Assembly (NCBI RefSeq): GCF_003634755.1
Contig: NZ_RBXA01000002.1
Span: 310,001-374,000, forward strand
Length of the DNA stretch: 64,000 bases
Source: Flavobacterium limicola
GTDB lineage: Bacteria; Bacteroidota; Bacteroidia; Flavobacteriales; Flavobacteriaceae
Direction: 5' to 3'
Below, in pieces: positions 25,525-33,735 of this stretch; the stretch's first letter is position 1; each line of letters begins with the position of its first letter. Below the pieces are notes generated by a model, which saw only the letters and a program-made list of their open reading frames with translations, searched no databases and was not told the DNA's origin. Made by a program: the position numbers and the translations under genes.

Positions 25525-28214
25525 ATTGTATTTTTTATTGTGTTAAATTCTTCTTGTAATTCAATGCATGCTTGTAAACAAATGTTTTCCAATTCTAGCA
25601 CCAAATCATCTATTTCATCTGTTTTTTCTTGTGATATTGCGAAATCCTGAATTTTTTTCGCCATGTTTTCAAAATCAGGACTCATCCCCATTATTGCAAA
25701 AGAGGGAATTATTTTGTGTGCTGCCGAACCCAATAACGTCCAATTTTTTTCTGCTAAACTTTGTTTAATAGTTGAAACTAGAGGAGGCGTTTGTGCTAAA
25801 TATAAAGATATCATTTCCATCATTAATGTAGGATTCGATTTTGTTCTTTGGTTTAAATAAACTAAGTCTGTGTACTTTATTTTTTTCTTTGCAATCTCTT
25901 CCTCTTCTCTTTTTTTATTAAGTGCAGTAGTAACTTTGGCAAGTTTTGGCTTTTTTAACGCGCCAACAATTTTGCTGTATAATACTTTTTCATCTACAGG
26001 TTTTGCAAGGTAATCGTTCATTCCTACAGCTCTGCATTTAGCCAAATCAACGGTTGTCACATCAGCAGTTAATGCGATGATTGGTATATTTGAATTCATT
26101 GTATTACGAATGTATTCTGTAGCTTCAAACCCATTCATTTCTGGCATTTGTAAATCCATTAGTACAATGTCATAATCATTTTCTTTTAGTTTTTCGATTG
26201 CTATTTTACCATTTTCGGCAATATCTCTGGCAAAACCAAAATCATCTAATAGTGTTTTCATAAGCAATTGATTAAGAGGAATGTCTTCAACTACCAATAC
26301 TTTTATATTTTTTATTTCAGAATCTAATTCCATTATCTCATTTTCTAATTCTGGATCAATATTGGTTTTTTGAAAACCTAACGTAAAACTAAAGGTAGAA
26401 CCTTCATTAAGATTACTTTTTACACGAATGGTTCCACCTTGCGGCTCTATTAATTGTTTTACAATAGCGAGTCCTAACCCTGTTCCACCATACAATCTTG
26501 AAGTTCCGCTGGATGCTTGTTGAAAGTTTTCAAATATTTTCCCTATTTTTTCTTCTGGAATACCAATTCCAGTGTCCGTTACTGAAAATTGAATAATTAC
26601 GTTATCAGTATCTTCATGCAATAAATCGACACTGACTGTAATTTTTCCTTTTGTTGTAAATTTTACAGCATTACTGACTAAATTTAAAATAATTTGATGC
26701 AAACGAACGGGGTCACCTATGAGAATTTTTGGAATTTTATTGTCATATTCCTGAATCAATCGTAAGTTTTTTTCCTGAATTTTTGTTTCAAATAAATGGA
26801 GCATAGCAGCTATAGAAGATTTCATTTTGAAAGGTGTTTTTTCAAATGTCATTTTGCCTGCATCTACTTTTGCTAAATCAAGAATATCATTAATAAGTAC
26901 AATTAATGCATCGCCACTCATTTTAATAGCATCTAAATATTCTTTTTGTTTTGTTGTCAAGTCTGTTTTCAAAACCACTTTGGTAAATCCAATGATTGCA
27001 TTCATCGGTGTACGTATTTCATGGCTCATATTGGATAAAAATTGCTGTTTTGCTTTTACCGCATTTTCAGCTATAAAAGTCGCATTTTCAGCATTTATTT
27101 TTGCTCCTTCAGCAATTTCAGTGGCTAGCTCAGCAAAAACCCGTGCCTCAATTAACTCATTAGCGATTTTTTTCTGATCTGTAATATCTCTTGCAACAAC
27201 AACAACACCAATCACATTTCCTTTTTCATTTTTATAAACAGAACCGTTGAACAATACATCAGTCAGTTTCCCGTTTTTATGGCGAAGAGTAAGCGGTGAA
27301 TCGGCTACGGAACCTTTTTCAAATACTTCCTGATATACTTCACGAGCTTTTTGTTGTTCTGTAAAATAATCGAAGAAATAAGAATCTTTAAGTTCTTCAC
27401 GAGACATACCTGTAATAGTTACAGTTGCCTCATTCATATCGGTAATTTTTCCTTGGGTATTTATAGTAACCAAAGGATCTCGACTTGCTTCGATTAAACT
27501 TAGAGTATATTGCGAATCTAATTTTGCGGTGTTACTAAGCTCTTTAAGTTCTTTATTTACAATTTCCCGTTTTTCTTTTTCATCGTTTTGAAAAAGAAGT
27601 TCTTTGTTGGCAATTACTAATTCAGCTGCCCGTTTTTCTTTTTCTTTATTTTGAAAAAGAAGCTCTTTGTTGGCAATGATTAATTCGTCTGCGCGTTTTT
27701 CTTTTTCTTTGTTTTGAAAAAGAAGTTCTTTATTGGCAATAACTAACTCTGCAGCACGATTTTCTTTTTCTTTATTTTGAAAAAGAAGTTCTTTATTGGC
27801 GATAATTAATTCGTCTGCTCGCTTTCCTTTCTCATCGTTTTGATATGCCAATTCTTTGTTAGCAATGACTAATTCAGCTGCGCGTTTTTCTTTTTCATCG
27901 TTTTGATACGCTAATTCTTTGTTAGCAATTTTTAGATCTAATGCCCATTTTTGCCCAGCAATATCTCTTGACACTATCACTACACCCAAAACATTTCCGT
28001 GATCATCTTTATAAACTGAACCGTTAAATAAGACATCTGTTAGTTTTCCTTTTCTATGGAGAAGTGTAAGTGGAGAATCAGTTATTGAACCTTTTGTAAA
28101 GGCCTCCTGATATAGTTCTTTGGCTTTTTGGGGCTCAGTAAAATAATCAAAGAAATCAGTACCAATTAATCTTTCTCGATTGACACCCGTAATATTCACA
28201 GTTGCCTCATTCAT
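25521..28214 (-). CDS. Hybrid histidine kinase, PAS-coil-PAS-HisKA-HATPase-REC-HPT, unclear start
   Basis: The first ATG gives 897 residues but cuts the first PAS domain: in-frame codons up to a TAA at 28353-28355 encode the missing part (SLIEASLDPLITINTAGKITD). No ATG, GTG or TTG exists in that stretch; the ATA at 28314-28316 is a candidate decayed start. After the PAS come six 21-residue coiled-coil units (such as AAELVIANKELLFQNKEKEKR), a second PAS, HisKA (NMSHEIRTPMNAII), ATPase, receiver (VLMDLQMPEMNG) and an HPT domain (SAAHKIIPSF). It is a paralogue of the kinase at 17499-19919. It overlaps the response regulator gene by four bases and follows the AraC gene in the same frame. No membrane segments. 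Confidence 0.85.
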   Translation of the reverse strand: MNEATVNITGVNRERLIGTDFFDYFTEPQKAKELYQEAFTKGSITDSPLTLLHRKGKLTDVLFNGSVYKDDHGNVLGVVIVSRDIAGQKWALDLKIANKELAYQNDEKEKRAAELVIANKELAYQNDEKGKRADELIIANKELLFQNKEKENRAAELVIANKELLFQNKEKEKRADELIIANKELLFQNKEKEKRAAELVIANKELLFQNDEKEKREIVNKELKELSNTAKLDSQYTLSLIEASRDPLVTINTQGKITDMNEATVTITGMSREELKDSYFFDYFTEQQKAREVYQEVFEKGSVADSPLTLRHKNGKLTDVLFNGSVYKNEKGNVIGVVVVARDITDQKKIANELIEARVFAELATEIAEGAKINAENATFIAENAVKAKQQFLSNMSHEIRTPMNAIIGFTKVVLKTDLTTKQKEYLDAIKMSGDALIVLINDILDLAKVDAGKMTFEKTPFKMKSSIAAMLHLFETKIQEKNLRLIQEYDNKIPKILIGDPVRLHQIILNLVSNAVKFTTKGKITVSVDLLHEDTDNVIIQFSVTDTGIGIPEEKIGKIFENFQQASSGTSRLYGGTGLGLAIVKQLIEPQGGTIRVKSNLNEGSTFSFTLGFQKTNIDPELENEIMELDSEIKNIKVLVVEDIPLNQLLMKTLLDDFGFARDIAENGKIAIEKLKENDYDIVLMDLQMPEMNGFEATEYIRNTMNSNIPIIALTADVTTVDLAKCRAVGMNDYLAKPVDEKVLYSKIVGALKKPKLAKVTTALNKKREEEEIAKKKIKYTDLVYLNQRTKSNPTLMMEMISLYLAQTPPLVSTIKQSLAEKNWTLLGSAAHKIIPSFAIMGMSPDFENMAKKIQDFAISQEKTDEIDDLVLELENICLQACIELQEEFNTIKNTI

Positions 28215-28352
28215 GTCCGTAATCTTCCCAGCGGTATTTATTGTAATTAAAGGGTCTAGACTTGCTTCAATTAGACTTCTGGCGTATTTTGATACTTGAT
28301 TATTTATAATTTCTATTTTTTTATTAAAAACGGATGGGTCAATTAAATGCTC

Positions 28353-28934
28353 TTATTTTTCCTCAATTAAATTTCCAACTTCTTCAATAGGATTGCGTCT
28401 TTTATCCTTTAATTGTTTAAAATGAGAAGGGGAGAGTCCGGTAACTTTTTTAAACTGACTGGATAAATGGGCTACACTACTATAATTCATTTTCCAAGCG
28501 ATTTCAGTTATATTCAATTCTCCATAAATAATCAATTCTTTTATGCGTTCCGTTTTATGGCTAATTATAAATTGTTCAATGGTAGTACCTTGTACTTCTG
28601 AAAACAAGTTTGATAAATAGGTGTAGTCGTGATTTAATTTTTGACTTAAATAATCTGAAAAATTAATTTTAATATTTTCAGTTGAATGGTGAACCATATC
28701 AATAATTACATTTTTTATTTTTTCGATTAACATGGATTTTTTATCATCCATTAATTCAAGTCCTGAATCTAAGAGAGCAGCTTTTAATTTTTGTCGTTGC
28801 TCCATAGAAATGTTTTCCATGATTTCGACTTCTCCCAAATCAACAACCATAAAGTGTAATTTGAGCTTTTTTAATTCTTCTTTTACCGCCATTTTACAGC
28901 GATTACTTACCATGTATTTTATGTATAGTTTCAA
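28353..28934 (-). CDS. AraC-family transcriptional regulator
   Basis: The product has 193 residues. The N-terminal part (about 1-75, beginning MKLYIKYMVSNRCKMAVKEEL) is a small conserved domain seen with this flavobacterial subgroup. The C-terminal AraC DNA-binding domain (about 95-180) has two helix-turn-helix motifs, the second in LNITEIAWKMNYSSVAHLSSQFKKVTGLSPSHF (two adjoining pieces of the standard signature). It heads the signalling island. Its stop TAA is in the same frame as the hybrid kinase that follows. AraC proteins typically bind two direct half-sites about 21 bp apart next to the promoter, the geometry found in the eight stress promoters. It is therefore a candidate regulator of them (inference). 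Confidence 0.9.
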   Translation of the reverse strand: MKLYIKYMVSNRCKMAVKEELKKLKLHFMVVDLGEVEIMENISMEQRQKLKAALLDSGLELMDDKKSMLIEKIKNVIIDMVHHSTENIKINFSDYLSQKLNHDYTYLSNLFSEVQGTTIEQFIISHKTERIKELIIYGELNITEIAWKMNYSSVAHLSSQFKKVTGLSPSHFKQLKDKRRNPIEEVGNLIEEK

Positions 28935-29405
28935 ATATATTTCTTTTACAGTTAGGACAAAAATACTTATTCGGTTTAAAGATACATTATATAATTTTAC
29001 AAATTAATTATATAATTAAAAAATTAGTCCACAATACTTTGCTTTTTTAAGTAGAAATGGTTATTAAAGAAAAACTGTATTTGACTAAGTATGCCTGTTT
29101 GTCTGGTGAATATTGATTTTTAAACATTTGTTTTTTAGAATATTACGCTTATGTTTGCTGCTTTGATTTTGTATTATTTTTTAATTTTTTAGGCTCCAAT
29201 TTTTATGTAAAATACCAATATTACGCTTTAGGAATCTCTTTTTCTTCAGGATATATTTTCTGTTACTATGTAAAAACCTACTTATCTTTGATAGGATATT
29301 CCCTTGAACATATCTTGTGCAGTTTATTATAATTCTAAATATGATTTTAAGATATGGGAAATTAGAGTTCTATTAAGAGCAATTAGTTAGGAAGTTGTAT
29401 AAAAA
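28935..29405. other. Intergenic, no gene found
   Basis: AT-rich DNA upstream of the AraC gene. It presumably contains the island's promoter. I see no copy of the stress-promoter motif, no tRNA and no convincing frame. Confidence 0.5.
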
Positions 29406-29447
29406 AATCGTATTTTAAATAAATTTATGTTTATTTAAAATACGATT
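29406..29447 (-). terminator. Long perfect terminator hairpin after the lipoprotein at 29483
   Basis: An 18-bp perfect stem (AATCGTATTTTAAATAAA and its complement) with a six-base loop is followed on the minus strand by seven T. Confidence 0.85.
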
Positions 29448-29482
29448 AACGGGTAACTTTAAACATCAGTTAAAATTAAAAA

Positions 29483-29953
29483 TTAATTGAATGAGTCAAC
29501 CCAATCCAATGATTTAATCGATGAAACCTTATTTTCTTGATTAAGTAAAACACGAAGTTCTTTATTTGCTACTTTTTTTGTATATAATGCTTTGTAACGA
29601 AAAACAGTTGTGCCATCGGTATTATTTTTATAAACTTCAATTAACTGAAGATCAATAAAGGTACCGTAATATTGACGAAATCGAGTACAGGTCTTTGTCA
29701 GTCTCTCCTCCGTTGTATTTTTAATTACAGATAGTGTCGCCTCACTTTCGTTAAAAGGTTTAAACTTGGAGGTATTACAAGTCATCAAAACTCTCTTTCC
29801 TAATTCGTAAGCTTTATTCTTTTGACTATTATCTATTTCAGATAATGCTAGTTTCACTATTTTTGCTTTTTCTGGTTCTGGAGCAGTTGTGCCTTTTTTT
29901 GATTTACATCCAATGAGTAAAAGGATTGTCATGACAATAATTAATTTTTTCAT
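29483..29953 (-). CDS. Hypothetical lipoprotein, 156 residues
   Basis: The signal peptide ends LLLIGC, a lipobox, so it is predicted to be membrane-anchored. The mature part contains ALSEIDNSQKNKAYELGKRVLMTCN and a basic central segment with KTCTRFRQYYGTFIDLQLIEVYKN. Together these read as an alpha/beta fold in the style of DUF3887-like domains (weak impression). It lies three bases after the M23 peptidase gene, so the two are co-transcribed and may share an envelope role. Confidence 0.75.
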   Translation of the reverse strand: MKKLIIVMTILLLIGCKSKKGTTAPEPEKAKIVKLALSEIDNSQKNKAYELGKRVLMTCNTSKFKPFNESEATLSVIKNTTEERLTKTCTRFRQYYGTFIDLQLIEVYKNNTDGTTVFRYKALYTKKVANKELRVLLNQENKVSSIKSLDWVDSFN

Positions 29954-29956
29954 AAT

Positions 29957-30634
29957 CTATTTTATTTTTAATAATAAGTTAGGATCCGGACAGTTTTTTA
30001 AATAATAATCTAAATCACTTTTGCTACAAACCCCAGGATAATCTCCAAACGTATTTGAAATTTCTTCTATTATTTGAAAATGCAAGTGTGGGGCATAATC
30101 TCCGTTAACTAATGCATCTCCTAAGGTCCCAATTTGCATTCCTTTTTCAACAATATCTCCAATTTCTATATTGCTGATACTTTCTAACGAAAGATGCCCG
30201 TATAAAGTATAAAAACGTTGTTTTTCTATTTTGTGTTCTATAATAATAGTAGGGCCATAATCACCCACGCCGGTGTTGTAATTAAAACTGTGAATAAATC
30301 CATCAAGTGCTGCCAAAACAGGAGTCCCTGCTTTAATCCATAAATCTAAACCAATATGAATATTGCGTTCTTCTGTTTTAGGATCATTAAAAACAGTACT
30401 TCTTTTGTATAAATTTCTAATTTCATTATAACCTCCAAAAGCTACTTTTGCATTGTTTTCGGTTAAATAGTTTTCAATGTATTTTTCAAAATGAGATGAA
30501 TCAGCAATTTCTTCTTTGGCAAGGACATCGTTTGTAATTGATAAATTCAAAGGAATGTATTGACTGTAGTCAATGGATTTGTCTATTACTTTGACATTTT
30601 GTATGTTCCTTAAAATTGTTTCTAAAACCTTCAT
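29957..30634 (-). CDS. M23-family metallopeptidase (LytM domain)
   Basis: The product has 225 residues. The zinc ligands of the LytM domain are visible: His and Asp in NIHIGLDLWIKAG and the HxH motif in YAPHLHFQI, with the lid-like YGHLS motif between them. The N-terminal 90 residues are helical and not recognised. There is no obvious signal peptide, which is unusual for a peptidoglycan-acting enzyme. The substrate could therefore be another peptide, or export could use another route. Operon with the lipoprotein downstream. Confidence 0.88.
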   Translation of the reverse strand: MKVLETILRNIQNVKVIDKSIDYSQYIPLNLSITNDVLAKEEIADSSHFEKYIENYLTENNAKVAFGGYNEIRNLYKRSTVFNDPKTEERNIHIGLDLWIKAGTPVLAALDGFIHSFNYNTGVGDYGPTIIIEHKIEKQRFYTLYGHLSLESISNIEIGDIVEKGMQIGTLGDALVNGDYAPHLHFQIIEEISNTFGDYPGVCSKSDLDYYLKNCPDPNLLLKIK

Positions 30635-30673
30635 ATTCGATTATTTTTATAAAGTTTAAATTTAAAATAAAAA

Positions 30674-30700
30674 AAGCCAACATAAATAACTTATGCTGGC
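30674..30700 (-). terminator. Terminator of the small lipoprotein gene at 30733
   Basis: A GCCAGCATAA/TTATGTTGGC stem with one mismatch is followed by a T run on the minus strand. Confidence 0.7.
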
Positions 30701-30732
30701 ATTATAACTTTTAATTAAGAAAATAGTTTCTG

Positions 30733-30999
30733 TTATTTTTTAACTTCAATTTTTGCTTCACCACCGGAAACATTTACAGTTGTTTTACTGGCTCCATCTT
30801 TGGTTGTTACATTTACACCATCAGTACTAACTTTTATAGATGTACTATCTTTTGCTTCTCCAGAAACTGCTGCAGCTTCAGTAGTTGTTGTTTCGCTTGA
30901 TGTTTCAGTTGGTGTTGGCATGGGAGTTTCTTCTTTTTTCTTGCAAGAAACGATTACAATCATTGACAATATTCCTAAAAGTAATGCTGTTTTTCTCAT
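30733..30999 (-). CDS. Small low-complexity lipoprotein
   Basis: The product has 88 residues. The lipobox is IVIVSC, followed directly by a lysine/glutamate cluster (KKKEE) and a proline/threonine/serine-rich linker (TPTETSSETTTTEAAAV). The C-terminal half (KVSTDGVNVTTKDGASKTTVNVSGG) is beta-rich with a repeated VNVTTK/VNVSGG flavour. It is a single-gene unit between the E1 terminator and its own terminator. Function unknown. Confidence 0.75.
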   Translation of the reverse strand: MRKTALLLGILSMIVIVSCKKKEETPMPTPTETSSETTTTEAAAVSGEAKDSTSIKVSTDGVNVTTKDGASKTTVNVSGGEAKIEVKK

Positions 31000-31095
31000 A
31001 TTTATTTTTGTTTAAGGTTATTAGCCCATTAATTGATTGACAATTTACTATTTTAAATCTTTAAAAGAGAAAAACGTTTTACTATTTTAAAAAAA

Positions 31096-31122
31096 AAATC
31101 CCAATCGTAAAGATTGGGATTT
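31096..31122 (-). terminator. Terminator of the 2-oxoacid dehydrogenase E1 gene
   Basis: A perfect 11-bp stem AAATCCCAATC/GATTGGGATTT with a five-base loop and a T run, 20 bp after the stop at 31142. Confidence 0.85.
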
Positions 31123-31141
31123 CAATTTATAGTATTAATTC

Positions 31142-33550
31142 TTAATATAAATTTGGATATTTTGAGGGATTCACCTCGTTCATCATTGCATAAACTTTCT
31201 CGAAAATATCTTCGGTTGATGGCTTAGAGAAATAATCTCCATCTGTTCCATAAGCCGGTCTGTGTGCTTTTGCAGTTAACGTTTGAGGTTTACTGTCTAA
31301 ATAGTTGTAGGCATCTTGTTGCTCAATTATTTGTTGCAAAATATAAGCCGAAGCACCACCAGGAACATCTTCATCAATTACCAATAAACGATTTGTTTTA
31401 GCTATACTTTTTACTACATCTTGATTGATGTCAAATGGGAGCAAAGATTGTAAGTCGATAATTTCGCAATCAATCCCAACTTCAAGAAGCTCTTTAGCGG
31501 CTTGCTGCACTAATCGTAAAGTCGAACCATAAGAAACTAATGTAATATCAGTTCCTTCTTTCAAAGTTTCTATAACCCCAATTGGAGTTTTGAATTCGCC
31601 ATAATTCAACGGCATTTTTTCTTTCAATCGATACCCATTTAAACATTCGATCACTAAAGCTGGTTCGTCACATTCTAACAAACTGTTATAAAAACCCGCT
31701 GCTTGTGTCATATTTCTAGGAACCAAAACGTGAATTCCTCGTATGGCATTTATGATCATTCCCATAGGGGAGCCAGAGTGCCAGATGCCTTCTAAACGGT
31801 GTCCTCGAGTACGTATGATTAGTGGTGCTTTTTGTTTTCCAACAGTTCTGTATCGCAATGTAGCTAAATCGTCACTCATGATTTGAATGGCATACAATAA
31901 ATAATCTAAATATTGAATTTCGGCAATTGGGCGTAAGCCTCTCATAGCCATTCCAATTCCTTGACCTAGAATGGTAGCTTCACGAATTCCAACATCGGCA
32001 ACGCGAAGTTCTCCGTATTTTTCCTGCATTCCTTCTAAACCTTGATTTACATCACCAATAGCTCCTGCATCTTCTCCAAAAATTAATGTTTCAGGATATT
32101 TAGTGAAAATAGCGTCAAAATTATCGCGTAAAATCATTCGTCCATCAGTATCTTCTTTAGCATCTTCAGGATATACCGGTAAAACTTTTTCAACAGAAAA
32201 CACATTTAAATCGGTTTCTGAAAATAAGTTGCTGCTAAAATTCTTTTGGGTTTTAATTGTATAGTCTGTAATCCATTGCGATAATTCTTGTTTACCATTT
32301 TCATTAAGGATTAAACGCAATACTTTACGGGCAGTAACCAGTATTTCTTTCTTCAAAGGAGATTTTATTCCGCTTAAATCAGCAATGAATTTTAATATTG
32401 TCTCCTTATTATTACTAGATTCAGCTATTGTTTGCAATAAAGCAACGAGTTCTTTTTGCTCTTCAACGATAGGTTCTATAAAGGCATTCCAAGCGGCTTT
32501 TTTACCTTCTAAAACATCTTTTTTAGCTTGTACATCAATCGCATCAATGTCTTCTGGAGAAGCAATATTAATCGCAATCATCCATAATTTCATTTGACGA
32601 ATACAATCAAAATCTCTTTCCCAAGCCAATCGGTCTGCGTTTTTGTATCTTTCGTGAGAACCTGAACTGGAATGTCCTTGAGGTTGCGTCAATTCGTTTA
32701 CATGAATCAATACAGGGATATGATTTTCTCGGGCAATATCGGCCGCTTTTTCATAAGTGGCAATCAAGTCCGCATAATCCCAGCCTTTTACTCTTAGAAT
32801 TTCAAAACCATTGGTATCGTGTTCTCTTTGGTATCCTTTTAATATTTCGGATATATTTTCTTTAGTAGTTTGGTGTCTGGCGTGAACAGAAATTCCATAT
32901 TCATCATCCCAAACACTCATTACCATAGGAACTTGTAAAACACCTGCAGCATTTATGGTTTCAAAAAACAACCCTTCAGATGTACTGGCATTTCCAATAG
33001 TTCCCCATGCAATTTCATTTCCTTCAATTGAAAAATTGGAAGCATTTGGTATTCCTGAAACTTGTCTGTATATTTTTGATGCTTGAGCAAGACCTAATAA
33101 TCTTGGCATTTGTCCTGCTGTAGGAGAAATATCAGCACTAGAATTTTTTTGCTTTGTTAAATCTTTCCATGAACCATCTTCATTTAAACTATGTGTGGCA
33201 AAGTGACCACCCATTTGTCTTCCGGCTGACATGGGGTCTTGTTCAATATCAGTGTGACCGTATAATCCGGCAAAAAATTGTTGGATTGTTAATTCTCCAA
33301 TGGCCATCATAAAAGTTTGATCGCGATAATATCCAGAACGAAAATCACCATTTTTGAAAGCTTTCGCCATGGCTAGTTGTGGTACTTCTTTTCCATCACC
33401 AAAAATACCAAATTTAGCTTTTCCGGTCAATACTTCTTTACGCCCTAATAAGCTACATTCCCTACTTATTATAGCTATCTTATAATCATTCAAAACTTCG
33501 ATTTTGAAATCTTCAAATGTCAATGCAGTACTGGTTTTTTCTTTTATCAT
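31142..33550 (-). CDS. Branched-chain 2-oxoacid dehydrogenase E1, fused alpha and beta subunits
   Basis: The product has 802 residues. The alpha-like half (about 1-380) carries the thiamin-diphosphate region EIAWGTIGNASTSEGLFFE and the phosphorylation-loop-like segment YGISVHARHQT. The beta-like half (about 460-802) has ETLIFGEDAGAIGDVNQGLEGMQEKYG and the C-terminal LVIDEDVPGGASAYIL. Fusion of both chains in one polypeptide is common in Bacteroidota. The first Asp of the usual GDG cofactor motif is Asn here (GNAS). It catalyses oxidative decarboxylation of 2-oxoacids (2-oxoisovalerate type) with partner E2 and E3 chains encoded elsewhere. Single-gene unit. Confidence 0.92.
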   Translation of the reverse strand: MIKEKTSTALTFEDFKIEVLNDYKIAIISRECSLLGRKEVLTGKAKFGIFGDGKEVPQLAMAKAFKNGDFRSGYYRDQTFMMAIGELTIQQFFAGLYGHTDIEQDPMSAGRQMGGHFATHSLNEDGSWKDLTKQKNSSADISPTAGQMPRLLGLAQASKIYRQVSGIPNASNFSIEGNEIAWGTIGNASTSEGLFFETINAAGVLQVPMVMSVWDDEYGISVHARHQTTKENISEILKGYQREHDTNGFEILRVKGWDYADLIATYEKAADIARENHIPVLIHVNELTQPQGHSSSGSHERYKNADRLAWERDFDCIRQMKLWMIAINIASPEDIDAIDVQAKKDVLEGKKAAWNAFIEPIVEEQKELVALLQTIAESSNNKETILKFIADLSGIKSPLKKEILVTARKVLRLILNENGKQELSQWITDYTIKTQKNFSSNLFSETDLNVFSVEKVLPVYPEDAKEDTDGRMILRDNFDAIFTKYPETLIFGEDAGAIGDVNQGLEGMQEKYGELRVADVGIREATILGQGIGMAMRGLRPIAEIQYLDYLLYAIQIMSDDLATLRYRTVGKQKAPLIIRTRGHRLEGIWHSGSPMGMIINAIRGIHVLVPRNMTQAAGFYNSLLECDEPALVIECLNGYRLKEKMPLNYGEFKTPIGVIETLKEGTDITLVSYGSTLRLVQQAAKELLEVGIDCEIIDLQSLLPFDINQDVVKSIAKTNRLLVIDEDVPGGASAYILQQIIEQQDAYNYLDSKPQTLTAKAHRPAYGTDGDYFSKPSTEDIFEKVYAMMNEVNPSKYPNLY

Positions 33551-33735
33551 AATTGAAAAGTATAACTTTGTGAGGCAAATTTACTTAAAAACTAGCGATT
33601 TTCATAATTGATTATAAAAATAGAATTAAATTATTTCAATTTATTCTACTAAAAAGAACTTTATTTTTTTGCTATATGTAATTTTACATATGATTTAATA
33701 AGAATAATACAATTAATATTCATAATTACATTAGA

